This document shows positions 55,245-63,902 of a DNA stretch of 64,000 bases, piece after piece. Positions within the stretch are counted from its first letter, which is position 1. Every line of letters begins with the position of its first letter. The stretch is from contig JAGASY010000126.1 in the NCBI GenBank assembly GCA_017621515.1, positions 1 through 64,000 of the forward strand. The letters are read 5' to 3'. Position numbers and translations under genes: made by a program. The stretch comes from Bacteroidaceae bacterium (GTDB lineage Bacteria > Bacteroidota > Bacteroidia > Bacteroidales > Bacteroidaceae). The notes under the pieces were generated by a model. The model saw only the letters and a program-made list of their open reading frames with translations. It made no database searches and was not told the DNA's origin.

Positions 55245-56504
55245 TTATTTGTTGACCACTTTGTTATAGACATTGGTATATAGGCGTGCCACATGGCTCT
55301 CCGAATACGTACTTACAGCTTTTCTTCGTGCAATGTCGCACAGGCTGTCGTAGTTGCTGCTGTCGAGTGTCCACCGTATGCCGTTGGCGAAATCATCAGC
55401 ATTGCAATATTCTGCCACATATCCGTTGTGGAGGTGGTCTATCATTTCCGGTATGCCGCCTACGTTGAATCCCACGCACGGTACTCCGCACGACATGGCT
55501 TCGACAATGGTGTTCGGCAGATTGTCCTGAAGAGAAGGAGTGACATATATGTCAACGGCATTATAGAGATTGACCATATACTCCTCGTCGCTCACGTAGC
55601 TGACAGGATATACGGGGAACGGAATCTGGCTGCGCACTTTCTCCGAGTCTGCACCGACCACCACCAGACATATACGCTCTGCAAGCTCCGGATAGTTGGA
55701 TTTGATGAGATTGCAGGCATCCACTAAATATTTGAAACCTTTGCGCTCGTCCGTGATGCGTTGCGAACCGAAAAGCACCAGCTTCTTGTCTTCCGGAAGA
55801 TGGCATATACGGCGCGCTTCCGCCTTGTCCTTAGGGTGGAACACATTGGTGTTGATTGCATTTGGGATGTTCATCACCACCTGTCCGTTTGTCAGCCGTC
55901 CTTGTTCAGCAAGTGCGGAAATCCAGCGGCTGCAACCGATGAACGTAATCTTTGCCTCACTGTATATCTTGAGTTTCCTCTTGAACACTTTTGAGGCGAG
56001 GTCTTTGCCGAATCCGCCTTTGGTCAGCAGAGGGCAATGATTGCATTCGTTACGGTATTTGTCACAGCTCCCGGAGTAATGGCAGATGCCGGTGAAGTAC
56101 CACATGTCGTGCATGGTGATGACAATGGGCTTTCCGGAGCGTATGATTTTCTCAATGTCGGAGAGCGACATGAATCCTTGGTTCACCCAATGCAGATGGA
56201 TGACATCGGCTTGCTGAAACTCCGGCATGGAAGTGATGTCAGTGCCCGTATTGGCTATATCGACCTGAAAAAGGTTGTGCTTCTTGAGTCTGTTGGCAAT
56301 AAAAATGACGATGCGTTCCCATACGAACTTCACCGGAAGCATCCAGTTGCCGCCGATAGGTACCACAGTCATTTGTTCTGTCTGCTTGTCGCGAACCAAC
56401 ATTTTGGCTTTTATCCCGTTGTTCTTCAACGCTTCCATGAGCCTGTTGGCCGCGATAGCCGCTCCGCCTATTCTTTCAGAAGTATTTATGATTAAAACTC
56501 TCAT
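55245..56504 (-). CDS. Glycosyltransferase family 4 (GT-B fold)
   Basis: A retaining glycosyltransferase for capsule, O-antigen or glycan assembly. The start is taken at ATG 56504 (MRVLIINTSERIGGAAIAAN), since the upstream codon at 56516 is TTG. About 419 residues. The N-terminal Rossmann half has SERIGGAAIAANRLMEAL and VIHLHWVNQGFMSL. The C-terminal half has LVLFGSQRITDERKGFKYL and the GT4 E-x7-E region SLQDNLPNTIVEAMSCGVPC followed by VGFNVGGIPEMI. Four Cys in HYSGSCDKYRNECNHCP (residues about 148-164) may bind metal. It is the first gene of a two-gene operon with GT2 and has a -7 box upstream. Confidence 0.92.
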   Translation of the reverse strand: MRVLIINTSERIGGAAIAANRLMEALKNNGIKAKMLVRDKQTEQMTVVPIGGNWMLPVKFVWERIVIFIANRLKKHNLFQVDIANTGTDITSMPEFQQADVIHLHWVNQGFMSLSDIEKIIRSGKPIVITMHDMWYFTGICHYSGSCDKYRNECNHCPLLTKGGFGKDLASKVFKRKLKIYSEAKITFIGCSRWISALAEQGRLTNGQVVMNIPNAINTNVFHPKDKAEARRICHLPEDKKLVLFGSQRITDERKGFKYLVDACNLIKSNYPELAERICLVVVGADSEKVRSQIPFPVYPVSYVSDEEYMVNLYNAVDIYVTPSLQDNLPNTIVEAMSCGVPCVGFNVGGIPEMIDHLHNGYVAEYCNADDFANGIRWTLDSSNYDSLCDIARRKAVSTYSESHVARLYTNVYNKVVNK

Positions 56505-56542
56505 TCCTGTTTTCAAGTTTATAGCTTGTAATATTTTACCCG

Positions 56543-56550
56543 CAAAGGTA
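56543..56550 (-). promoter_or_regulatory. -7 box of the glycosyltransferase operon
   Basis: The minus strand reads TACCTTTG, matching TAnnTTTG, 39 bases before ATG 56504. Confidence 0.55.
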
Positions 56551-56728
56551 CTAACTTTCTGACGAAGTTATGACTTTTAGCGGAAATATTGATGTGCATC
56601 ATGTAAAATGCAGATTCTGTATGCGTACACCGATGATTTTTGAATCGGAAATGTGGATTCTTCTGTGGAGTTTGGAAAGTGTACTTGACAACTTGTGCAG
56701 ACGTTTGTGGCAAAGTGGTCTGTAAATG

Positions 56729-57555
56729 TCCCCATAAAAAATTTTTTGACATCGTTTTTTTGAGGTATGTCTGATTTTGACAAAATGACAACTATTTTTG
56801 TTGTTTTGATTCTTGTTTTGCGGATTTTACACTTGTTTTCTGTCTTTCTGATTTTGTCAAATGTTAAAATTCTAAGCCCTCTGGCACGCGTCAAAATGAA
56901 GCGCGCTGAACTTTTCTTGGAGAACGGGGATTCTATGCGCATTTCGTGGAGCCTTCTCGAATTGTGAAATAGTGTTTCGTTTTTGAACGATTCTTTTACA
57001 TTTATTAATTTTCAGCGAAGAGTCTTTTGGAAAAAACTACTAAGTTCTCACATTTTCAGCGCACTGTCGTCACATTTTCAGCGCACTGTAATTTTATTTG
57101 CAGTGCGCTACAATTTTAAAAACTTAGTAGTTTGGAGAAATTTTCAGCGTAGAGTTTTTGAAAAAGCACTGGGGAACGAAGAAAAAGACAGCAGAGTCCT
57201 GTCAGAATGTTAAGAAGTGTATAATTATCTGTTTTGGAAATGTATCTGAACAGGAACTTAAAAGTGGGTGGTGTTCGGGCGGCATTTGGGAGTAGAAGCG
57301 GAAAGTTTGTTTGTAATATATTAATAATCAATGATTTATTAGAATATTCAGATTTGTCGAAAAATTGCGTCCGGCACGTTTTTTTGAGTGTTTTGAGAAT
57401 TTTTGTATTCTATTGATTATCAATTGTTTATCTTTAAGCCAAAATTTTCATCTTTTCATCTTCAACAAAAAAACGCTCGAAGTGTTAAATTTTCATTTTG
57501 GACGAAAATATCATTTTGTCAAATCAGAAAAGTTGGTTTTAGCGTGATTTAAATG
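56729..57555 (-). repeat. Element F: ~755-bp intergenic repeat, subtype I
   Basis: Inverted-repeat ends are CTGATTTTGACAAAATGA (56771-56788) and TCATTTTGTCAAATCAG (57511-57527), 757 bp apart, the same as element B. Three GCGC palindromes start at 57057, 57079 and 57101, exactly 22 bp apart, bracketed by inverted ACTACTAAGTT/AACTTAGTAGT. On the minus strand the first conserved frame is open upstream of the annotated-length part and runs to 57116 (LIINILQTNF, YTLLNI, QKLYAENFSKLLSF). The second frame starts MRIESPFSKKSSARFILTRA at 56942. It lies between the 5' end of the glycosyltransferase operon and the DUF4890 gene's 3' end. Confidence 0.85.
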
Positions 57556-57613
57556 GTTGTCTTCGACAGACTCCTACACACCTACTTAACATACAGAGGA
57601 ATCTGTTGAATAC
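57556..57613. repeat. REP-like palindrome bordering element F
   Basis: TTGTCTTCGACAGACTCCT pairs with AGGAATCTGTTGAATACAA with mismatches; the loop has CCTACTTAACA. Its left arm is the same sequence as the murF palindrome at 12366. Confidence 0.65.
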
Positions 57614-57657
57614 AATAATAGTATGAGGAGTTTATCGAACACATCCGTTTAAAACAA

Positions 57658-57691
57658 TGGGTACATCCACTAAAATCAGTGAATGTACCCA
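57658..57691 (-). repeat. Palindrome after the DUF4890 gene
   Basis: TGGGTACAT pairs with ATGTACCCA around TCCACTAAAATCAGTGA, which itself can pair (TCACT/AGTGA type). It is 18 bases past the stop and contains ACATCCACTAA. Confidence 0.55.
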
Positions 57692-57709
57692 CTTAACAAA
57701 GACATTTTT

Positions 57710-58078
57710 TTATTCTTTATTTCGGTCTCTTCTTTGACCTTGCCATTGTCCTCTCTGTCCTTGTTGTCTTTGGGTCTGCATTTTCTTGAAAGATTTTTTC
57801 TGCTCATCGGTCAGGACAGCCTCCACTTGTTTGTTCAGTTTGTCACGTTCTGCACGCATCTGTTCGCGGCTACCTTTTTCTGCACTCTGCATTTTCTTCT
57901 GAAAATCGGTGTATAAAGTTGTTACCTGCTTTACCTGATCGTCTGTAAGATTAAGCTCTTTCTTCAATCTTTCAACACGCTTTTCTACAGACATTTGAGG
58001 ACGTCTGTTTCCTTTTTGAGCGGACATACTACCAAATCCTAATAAAGCGAGGATGGTCAATAATGCAAATTTCTTCAT
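57710..58078 (-). CDS. DUF4890 / Spy-CpxP-like small periplasmic protein
   Basis: A small exported helical protein. The start is ATG 58078 (MKKFALLTILALLGFGSMSA, signal peptide, cleavage after about residue 20); ATGs at 58087 and 58105 are upstream alternatives. About 122 residues. The mature part is rich in charged residues and Gln. It has one repeated LTDxQ motif pair as in Spy/CpxP/LTXXQ proteins (LNLTDDQVKQVTTLYTDF and VLTDEQKKSFKKM), predicted as long helices. A Gln/Arg/Gly-rich tail follows (QGQRGQWQGQRRDRNKE). Family members bind unfolded proteins or sense envelope stress; that role is inference. Flanked on both sides by REP-like palindromes. Confidence 0.82.
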   Translation of the reverse strand: MKKFALLTILALLGFGSMSAQKGNRRPQMSVEKRVERLKKELNLTDDQVKQVTTLYTDFQKKMQSAEKGSREQMRAERDKLNKQVEAVLTDEQKKSFKKMQTQRQQGQRGQWQGQRRDRNKE

Positions 58079-58173
58079 AAATCTCATTTTTTTATTAGAA
58101 AACATGGATTTGACATAGCAATGTGTGAAAGGTTTAATGGATATGGCTTTGTTTTTTTGGAGAGGGAACGTAT

Positions 58174-58262
58174 AAAATGGATGTATTCACTTAAAATAGT
58201 AAATAGGAGTTTGTCAAAGACAACCACCTAAATAGCATGTGTAGTCTGTGAATACATTCGCC
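58174..58262. repeat. REP-like palindrome cluster between DUF4890 and TatD genes
   Basis: GGATGTATTCAC and GTGAATACATTCGCC form the outer arms. Inside are GGAGTTTGTCAAAGACAACCACC and TAGTCTGT, further copies of the family words. It lies 31 bases past the TatD stop. Confidence 0.55.
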
Positions 58263-58292
58263 AAAAATGAACGAACTGAAAAAGCAATTCAT

Positions 58293-58952
58293 TTATTTAC
58301 CGAAAACACGCAGAAATTTTGTTCTCATTCTGTCTGCCAGCTGACCGACAGGACAATTGAGTTTGTCTGATATGACATCATATACACTTTCAATGCGAAT
58401 TTGTTTGTCGTCCGTCTCAATCCACAACTTATTACATTCATAAGCCTCATGAAGCGCATCTTCATTGAATCTCTCGCCAAAGGAGAGTTCTATGCCATTC
58501 CTCATCAGTTGTATAGCCTGTTCTTTCTTTCCGCGAAAACCGTGTACAATCCACAATTGTTGGGGAGCTGTTTCTTTCTTTATCCTGAACAACTCGTCAA
58601 ATGCCTTTACGCAATGTATGAGAAGCGGCTTTTCCAGACGTTCTGAAAGCAAAATGTGCCAGCGAAATACCTCTTTCTGGAGTTCCATGTCGCACTCCCC
58701 ATGAACTTTATCAAGCCCGCATTCACCGACCATCAACACATCGGGATGTTTTGCCATGTTTTCCACTATCGGAATATGTTCCTTCCAGTTCGGAGTCACT
58801 TTCCACGGGTGTATCCCTACGGAAAAGTACGTGTCAGGACTTTGCTTGTCTGATCTGCCCCACCCTGTCATGTCTTTGTTCACGACCGATATGGTGTGAC
58901 TATCCGCCGTTTCGTTATGTGTATGTATGTCTATGAATTTGTCTGTTGCCAT
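58293..58952 (-). CDS. TatD-family metal-dependent hydrolase
   Basis: A TIM-barrel metallohydrolase; characterised relatives are Mg-dependent 3'-5' DNases. The start is ATG 58952 (MATDKFIDIHTHNE), because the first metal motif HxH lies at residues 10-12 and the longer frame overlaps the upstream terminator. About 219 residues, shorter than the usual 255-265. Further ligands seen are Glu in VGECGLDKVH, His in LLIHCVKAFDE and VHGFRGKKEQ, and Asp in WIETDDKQIRIES. All expected metal residues are present. The last motif is normally ETDAP/ETDSP and here reads ETDDK. It lies downstream of the oxidoreductase operon but is separated from it by a terminator. Confidence 0.88.
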   Translation of the reverse strand: MATDKFIDIHTHNETADSHTISVVNKDMTGWGRSDKQSPDTYFSVGIHPWKVTPNWKEHIPIVENMAKHPDVLMVGECGLDKVHGECDMELQKEVFRWHILLSERLEKPLLIHCVKAFDELFRIKKETAPQQLWIVHGFRGKKEQAIQLMRNGIELSFGERFNEDALHEAYECNKLWIETDDKQIRIESVYDVISDKLNCPVGQLADRMRTKFLRVFGK

Positions 58953-58960
58953 AAGAATAT

Positions 58961-59009
58961 AAAAAAGCACAGAAAATACGGATGGGAAGTTCCCTGTATT
59001 CTCTGTGCT
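58961..59009 (-). terminator. Terminator of the 2-oxoacid oxidoreductase operon
   Basis: AGCACAGAAAATAC (58966-58979) pairs with GTATTCTCTGTGCT (58996-59009) with one mismatch. On the minus strand it is followed by TTTTTT. Confidence 0.85.
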
Positions 59010-59040
59010 CACATGTATATAATAACAAAAAAGGGGAATC

Positions 59041-59583
59041 TTATACTTTCACTACCAAGTCCATCCCTTTACGGATTGCTTCCTCATTCATAGGGATAAG
59101 CTTGTGGTGACGCTCAGGCAATGCCTTGTGAAGACCTAACACCACATCTTCTACCGTAACGATGGGGCGCACCTTCAACAAGCCTCCTAACACAAGCATG
59201 TTGAACACCTTGTTGTTGGACATCTTCGCTGCAGCTTCCATTGCGTCAATCCGATATACATTCACGTCGGTACGCGACGGACGTTTGTATATGCCGTAGC
59301 CGTCATACAGGATGGTTCCGCCGGGTTTCACCAACGGTTCGAACTTCTCCAGTGAAGGCTGATTCAGTACGATTGCCGTATCGTACTGGCTAAGAATCGG
59401 AGAAGATATGGGATTGTCACTGACTATCACCGTGACATTTGCCGTTCCTCCTCTCTGCTCCGGACCGTAAGCAGGCATCCAGCTTACCTGCTTGTCTTCC
59501 ATAATTCCTGCGTATGCGAGAATCTTTCCCATCGAAAGCATTCCCTGTCCGCCAAAACCTGATATGATTATCTCTTCTGTCAT
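59041..59583 (-). CDS. 2-oxoacid:ferredoxin oxidoreductase, gamma subunit
   Basis: Part of a thiamine-diphosphate enzyme that decarboxylates a 2-oxoacid to acyl-CoA with ferredoxin, or runs in reverse. The 180-residue protein has the gamma-domain start IIISGFGGQGMLSMGKILAYA and then AYGPEQRGGTANVTVIVSDNPI, both family signatures. It is the last gene of the operon acyl-CoA synthetase-TPR-ferredoxin-alpha-beta-gamma, with 5 bases between beta and gamma. Length is as expected for a separate gamma chain. Alpha/beta features point to the branched-chain (VOR) or 2-oxoglutarate (KOR) class. No Fe-S motif occurs in this subunit, which is normal. Confidence 0.92.
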   Translation of the reverse strand: MTEEIIISGFGGQGMLSMGKILAYAGIMEDKQVSWMPAYGPEQRGGTANVTVIVSDNPISSPILSQYDTAIVLNQPSLEKFEPLVKPGGTILYDGYGIYKRPSRTDVNVYRIDAMEAAAKMSNNKVFNMLVLGGLLKVRPIVTVEDVVLGLHKALPERHHKLIPMNEEAIRKGMDLVVKV

Positions 59584-59588
59584 TTTCT

Positions 59589-60362
59589 TTACTCCTTATT
59601 TACGTTCTTCAAATCTCCCAACGGATAATATGGGAACATGTTCTCTTCCATCCACTGGTTTGCTTTCTCCGGCGACATCTTCCAGCCGGACGAGCAGGTG
59701 GATACAATCTCTACAAGACTTGAACCACGTTTGTTCACCGAGTTTTCAAATGCCTGACGAATGGCTTTCTTCGCCTTGCGTATGTTGGCTACGGTGTTCA
59801 CCGCCTGACGGGTCACATAGCACGTGCCTTCAAGGGTAGAAGCAATGTCCGTCACGTGCAGAGGAAAACCGTGGAGATCGGGTTGGCGACCGTAAGGGCA
59901 GGTTGCTGTCTTCATTCCCATAAGGGTTGTAGGTGCCATTTGTCCTCCCGTCATGCCGTAGATGGCATTGTTAATGAATATTATGGCGATGTTCTCACCT
60001 CTGTTGAGCGCGTGTATGGTTTCCCCTGTTCCTATGCAGGCAAGGTCTCCGTCGCCTTGATAAGTAAATACAAGATGGTCGGGCCACAGACGTTTCACGG
60101 CACTTGCACATGCCGGAGCGCGTCCGTGAGAGGCTTCAATCCAGTCTATATCCACATAGCGATATGCAAAAACCGCACATCCTACCGGACAGATACCTAC
60201 TGTCTTTTCCTCTATTCCCATCTCCTCTATCACTTCGGCTATCAGTTTATGCACCACTCCGTGGCTGCATCCCGGGCAATAGTGCATTGGAGTATCGTTC
60301 ATCAGAGAAGGTTTGCCGTAAACCCTGTTCTCCGGTTGTATTATATCTTCTGTTGTCATCAT
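59589..60362 (-). CDS. 2-oxoacid:ferredoxin oxidoreductase, beta (TPP-binding) subunit
   Basis: Binds thiamine diphosphate and carries the proximal [4Fe-4S] cluster. About 257 residues from ATG 60362 (MMTTEDIIQPENRVYG). Visible are HYCPGCSHGVVHKL, whose two Cys begin the cluster ligand set, GCAVFAYRYVD, and the TPP motif GDGDLACIGTGETIHALNRG with FINNAIYGMTGGQMAPTT. Another Cys (TATCPYGR) gives a further ligand candidate. The C-terminal KRGSSLVEIVSTCSSGWKMS is typical. The start at 60374 is TTG and is not used. The alpha subunit stop is 65 bases upstream. Cytosolic, and probably oxygen-sensitive. Confidence 0.93.
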   Translation of the reverse strand: MMTTEDIIQPENRVYGKPSLMNDTPMHYCPGCSHGVVHKLIAEVIEEMGIEEKTVGICPVGCAVFAYRYVDIDWIEASHGRAPACASAVKRLWPDHLVFTYQGDGDLACIGTGETIHALNRGENIAIIFINNAIYGMTGGQMAPTTLMGMKTATCPYGRQPDLHGFPLHVTDIASTLEGTCYVTRQAVNTVANIRKAKKAIRQAFENSVNKRGSSLVEIVSTCSSGWKMSPEKANQWMEENMFPYYPLGDLKNVNKE

Positions 60363-60427
60363 TTTACCAAACAAATCTATTACCGAAATAATTCATGTTC
60401 TTTGCCTCATCCTCAGACAGCGGCTGT

Positions 60428-61519
60428 TCATGGCTTTACAAGCTCTTTGAATGCCTCATAGACCTCATGCGGTGAAGGTACTACACCTCCGGAACGTCCG
60501 AAGAAAGAGACTGGCACTTCACCTTCTACGGCAGCACGCACATCGTTTACCATCTGTCCTTCGCTCAACTCTACCGTCAGCATCGCCTTGCAATGCGAAG
60601 CAAGTTCCTTTATCTTTTTCGTCGGGAAAGGCCACAGGGTGATAGGGCGAAGCATACCTGCCTTGACTCCTTCGCTGCGGAGACGATCTACTGCGTTCAT
60701 GCTGATACGTGCCGAGCATCCGTAAGCAATGATGATATATTCTGCATCGTCAGCTTTATAACTTTCGTAGCGCACTTCCGTCTCACAGATGCGGTTGTAT
60801 TTGTCTGTCATCGCCCTGTTCCTTTTCTGCATCTCCGCTGCGTCCAGTTCAAGCGAACTCATAAAATTATATTTACGACCTTTCAGTCCGAGTCCGTTAG
60901 TCGCCCACGGACACTGCTCACGGATTTCATCGTCTGAACGGCGCGGCTGGAAAGGAGGCATCACCACCTTCTCCATCATCTGCCCTATCACACCGTCAGA
61001 GAGGATTATCAACGGCATACGCCACTTGAACATCAGTTCTTTCGCCAGTCCCATAAAGTCTGCCATTTCCTGCACACTGTCAGGGGCAAGCACAATGCAG
61101 TGGTAATCACCGTTTCCGCCTCCATAGACAGCCTGATAATAGTCTGCCTGTCCGGGCTGTATGGTACCGAGTCCCGGACCTCCTCGTCCGACACTGACCA
61201 CAAGCCCCGGGATTTCACATGCTGCCATGTAGGATATGCCTTCCTGCATCAATGCCACACCCGGACTTGAAGAGGAAGTCATTGCACACTTGCCGGTAGC
61301 ACCTGCTGCATACACCATGTTGATGGAAGCAATCTCGCTTTCAGCCTGCAAGACCACCATTCCTGTCGTTTCCCACGGCTTGTCAAGTGAGAGAGTCTCC
61401 AGAATTTCACTTTGCGGAGTGATAGGATAACCGAAAAATCCGTCATATCCGTATCTGTAAGCTGCTTTTGCTATAGCTTCGTTACCCTTCAACAATACAA
61501 TGTCCTTTTTCATGTCCAT
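60428..61519 (-). CDS. vorB: 2-oxoacid:ferredoxin oxidoreductase, alpha subunit (VorB-like)
   Basis: The 363-residue chain supplies the pyrimidine-binding domain for TPP and the CoA site. Signature sequences are GYDGFFGYPITPQSEILETL (residues 24-43), GMVVLQAESEIASINMVYAA, AMTSSSSPGVALMQEGISYM, RGGPGLGTIQPGQADYYQAV and SDGVIGQMMEKVVMPPF. They match proteins commonly named 3-methyl-2-oxobutanoate dehydrogenase subunit VorB; a 2-oxoglutarate enzyme is possible. The ferredoxin-like delta subunit ends 3 bases upstream. Together with the linked acyl-CoA synthetase this fits either catabolism of branched-chain or aromatic oxoacids, or reductive carboxylation of exogenous acids to amino-acid precursors (inference). 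Confidence 0.9.
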   Translation of the reverse strand: MDMKKDIVLLKGNEAIAKAAYRYGYDGFFGYPITPQSEILETLSLDKPWETTGMVVLQAESEIASINMVYAAGATGKCAMTSSSSPGVALMQEGISYMAACEIPGLVVSVGRGGPGLGTIQPGQADYYQAVYGGGNGDYHCIVLAPDSVQEMADFMGLAKELMFKWRMPLIILSDGVIGQMMEKVVMPPFQPRRSDDEIREQCPWATNGLGLKGRKYNFMSSLELDAAEMQKRNRAMTDKYNRICETEVRYESYKADDAEYIIIAYGCSARISMNAVDRLRSEGVKAGMLRPITLWPFPTKKIKELASHCKAMLTVELSEGQMVNDVRAAVEGEVPVSFFGRSGGVVPSPHEVYEAFKELVKP

Positions 61520-61522
61520 CTG

Positions 61523-61750
61523 TTATTCCTCCTTTTTTCTGTACACTGTTATACAACCGTCAGGACACACCATAGCACATGAAGCGCATCCTATACATTT
61601 CTCTACAGTGTGTTGCCGGGCATAATTATACCCTTTTCTGTTTACTGTTTCTGTTAGTTCAATAAGATTTAACGGACAAGCTACCGCACACAAATTGCAT
61701 CCTTTGCAACGCTCTATATCTACTACGATAGCACCTCTCATCTTTCCCAT
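61523..61750 (-). CDS. 2[4Fe-4S] ferredoxin-like delta subunit of the 2-oxoacid oxidoreductase
   Basis: Carries electrons between the TPP subunits and free ferredoxin. About 75 residues from ATG 61750 (MGKMRGAIVVDIERC); ATG 61741 is also possible and the longer frame to 61783 adds a Lys-rich stretch with no family match. The two cluster motifs are CKGCNLCAVACP and CIGCASCAMVCP, both CxxCxxCxxxCP. The N-terminal GAIVVDxERCKGCNLC is characteristic of the delta chain of this operon type. It is placed directly before the alpha subunit (3-base gap) and after the TPR gene. Confidence 0.92.
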   Translation of the reverse strand: MGKMRGAIVVDIERCKGCNLCAVACPLNLIELTETVNRKGYNYARQHTVEKCIGCASCAMVCPDGCITVYRKKEE

Positions 61751-61804
61751 ATCAATCTTTTTCTTTTTTAAGGGGGTGCGCAATATGCGTTCTCCGATTA
61801 TTGA

Positions 61805-62047
61805 TTATACATTATACATTTCTTTATTGTAAAATTGCAGAATATCCCGTACCATGTTTCTCATCGACACGGCCGGACTATCCGGATTGAGACGTATCGC
61901 CTCCGTGTAATTGTCGAGGCATTGTTTCCAGTCCTGCAATTTCCAGTAGGCATTGCCGCGCTCATAGAAAAGATTGTCATCCGTCGGATGAGCGGCAATG
62001 TCGATGTCCAACTTTCTGATAACCGATTCTATGTCGCTTTCTTGCAT
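61805..62047 (-). CDS. Small TPR-repeat protein
   Basis: An 80-residue protein with at least one full tetratricopeptide repeat. NLFYERGNAYWKLQDWKQCL and DNYTEAIRLNPDSP (residues about 24-57) give the W-LG-Y-A-A-P pattern, with helices before and after. No signal peptide, so cytosolic. It is encoded between the acyl-CoA synthetase and the ferredoxin-like subunit in the same direction (gaps about 50 bases on each side). It may help assemble the oxidoreductase; no direct evidence supports that. Similar small TPR genes occur in this operon in Bacteroides species, as far as I know. Confidence 0.85.
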   Translation of the reverse strand: MQESDIESVIRKLDIDIAAHPTDDNLFYERGNAYWKLQDWKQCLDNYTEAIRLNPDSPAVSMRNMVRDILQFYNKEMYNV

Positions 62048-62096
62048 CTGATAACTCTTTATTATTATCGCTCTGAATCTTTATAGTCTTTTGTCT

Positions 62097-63755
62097 TTAT
62101 CGCTTTGAGTCATTCTCGCGAATTTCCACACGACGTATCTTGCCGCTGATGGTTTTAGGAAGTTCATCCACAAACTCAATTATTCGCGGATATTTATAAG
62201 GTGCCGTCACCTTCTTCACATGGTCTTGCAGTTCCTTCACAAGTGCCTCCGAAGCTTTGTCTTTCCATTCCTTTCCGAGAATGACTGTAGCCTTCACCAC
62301 CTGTCCTCTGATTTCATCCGGAACACCGGTGATGGCGCATTCAACGACTGCCGGATGCGTCATGAGTGCACTTTCCACTTCGAAAGGCCCGATTCTGTAT
62401 CCCGAACTTTTTATCACATCGTCTGCACGACCTACAAACCAATAATACCCGTCCTCATCGTAGTAGGCAAGATCACCTGTGTAATAAACTCCATCGTGCC
62501 ATACCTGCTGCGTCAGCTTGGGATTCCTGTAATATTCGCAGAACAGTCCGATTTGCTTGCGACGGTCTGTATGTATCACAATCTGCCCTTGTTCGCCGAC
62601 TCCTGCACTTTTTCCGTCTGCAGTCAGCAAATCAATGTCGTATTGAGGATTAGGGATACCCATAGAACCCGGCTTTGATTTCATCCAAGGGAATGTGCCG
62701 AGGGTGAGCGTCGTTTCCGTCTGTCCGAAACCTTCCATCAGACGTATGCCTGTAGCCTCATAGAACTTCTCATATACTGCAGAGTTGAGTGCTTCGCCCG
62801 CTGTCGTACAATATTGTAAGGATGAAAGGTTGAATTTGCTCAGGTCTTCACGAATCATGAACCTATATATTGTGGGCGGAGCACAGAACGAAGTGACCTT
62901 ATATTCTTCTATCTTATGTAATATATCTGCCGGAGTGAATTTCTCATGGTCATATACAAAGATGGCAGCTCCTACAATCCATTGTCCGTACAGCTTTCCC
63001 CATACAGCCTTTCCCCATCCGGTGTCCGCTACAGTAAGGTGCAGGCTGTCCGGAGTGAGGTTATGCCAGAAAGCGGCAGTGGATAAATGTCCCAAAGCGT
63101 ATGTGTAGTCGTGAATAACCATCTTGGGTTCTCCGCTTGTTCCGCTTGTAAAATACATGATGGAATAGTCAGTTGACTTGTTCACATACTTCGGTTTCTC
63201 GAATTTCGGAGCATTCTCCACACCTTCCATGAAGTCCTCCCATCCTTCCGGTATCATAGGCCCGATGCTTATGCGGTATTCCAGAGACGGGCAATCAGGA
63301 TAGGCTCCATCGACATGCTTGACGATTTCGGCATCGCCGGCACAGACAATAGCTTTTATGTCGGCACATTTGCATCTATATACAATATCATTCGCCGTCA
63401 ACAAATAAGTGGCGGGAATGGCAATAGCACCAATCTTATGCAAAGCAATAATCGTAAGCCAGAACTGGTATCTGCGCTTCAATATCAACATCACCATGTC
63501 ATTTTTCCCTATGCCGAGCGTGGTAAGATATGATGCAACCTTATCTGTCTCTCGCTTCAGGTCAGAGAATGAAAAACGTTTTTCCTCACCTTTGTCATTC
63601 GTCCATAGAAGAGCTAATTTGTTTGGAGCAATTTTTGCCCACTCATCCATCACATCGTAAGCAAAATTGAAATTTTCCGGAATAATATACTCCAGATTCT
63701 TTTCATAATCGTCCATCGAAGTGAACGTAGTCTGCTTCAAAAACCTTTCTACCAT
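62097..63755 (-). CDS. AMP-forming acyl-CoA synthetase (ANL superfamily, MACS-like)
   Basis: Activates a carboxylic acid with ATP and CoA to acyl-CoA. The 552-residue protein shows the adenylation signature YFTSGTSGEPKMVIHD (residues about 201-216), TTAGEALNSAVYEKFYEATG, MEGFGQTETTLTLGTFPW, the hinge YTGDLAYYDEDGYYWFVGRA and DDVIKSSGYRIGPFEVESAL, and the catalytic Lys in LPKTISGKIRRVEIR. It is most like medium-chain acyl-CoA synthetases. First gene of the oxidoreductase operon and directly behind its promoter. Its product could be the acyl-CoA that the oxidoreductase carboxylates, or it could recycle acids; the substrate is not known. Cytosolic. Confidence 0.93.
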   Translation of the reverse strand: MVERFLKQTTFTSMDDYEKNLEYIIPENFNFAYDVMDEWAKIAPNKLALLWTNDKGEEKRFSFSDLKRETDKVASYLTTLGIGKNDMVMLILKRRYQFWLTIIALHKIGAIAIPATYLLTANDIVYRCKCADIKAIVCAGDAEIVKHVDGAYPDCPSLEYRISIGPMIPEGWEDFMEGVENAPKFEKPKYVNKSTDYSIMYFTSGTSGEPKMVIHDYTYALGHLSTAAFWHNLTPDSLHLTVADTGWGKAVWGKLYGQWIVGAAIFVYDHEKFTPADILHKIEEYKVTSFCAPPTIYRFMIREDLSKFNLSSLQYCTTAGEALNSAVYEKFYEATGIRLMEGFGQTETTLTLGTFPWMKSKPGSMGIPNPQYDIDLLTADGKSAGVGEQGQIVIHTDRRKQIGLFCEYYRNPKLTQQVWHDGVYYTGDLAYYDEDGYYWFVGRADDVIKSSGYRIGPFEVESALMTHPAVVECAITGVPDEIRGQVVKATVILGKEWKDKASEALVKELQDHVKKVTAPYKYPRIIEFVDELPKTISGKIRRVEIRENDSKR

Positions 63756-63870
63756 TATTTTTTATAACGTTGTTACTGTTGGTTACTATAATAAATGTCT
63801 AAAGACACATAAAAGTTCAGTGTGCGATTAAAAATTGCACACTTTGCATCTATCGCTGCTTTTTATGATT

Positions 63871-63902
63871 CAAAAATAGCAAGTTTTCATAGCTATGACA
63901 AA
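63871..63902 (-). promoter_or_regulatory. Promoter of the acyl-CoA synthetase-oxidoreductase operon
   Basis: On the minus strand TTTG (63902-63899) and TATTTTTG (63878-63871) are separated by 20 bases, a full match to the Bacteroidetes -33/-7 promoter. About 115 bases of leader follow before the ATG at 63755. A short inverted repeat (GTGTGCAATTTTTAATCGCACAC) lies in the leader at 63819-63841. The remaining sequence to 64000 shows no gene. Confidence 0.7.

Noticed and set aside
56577..56942. 121-codon minus-strand frame leaving element F
   Set aside because: Only its first part matches the conserved frame of the other copies. The rest is unique flank before the glycosyltransferase promoter.
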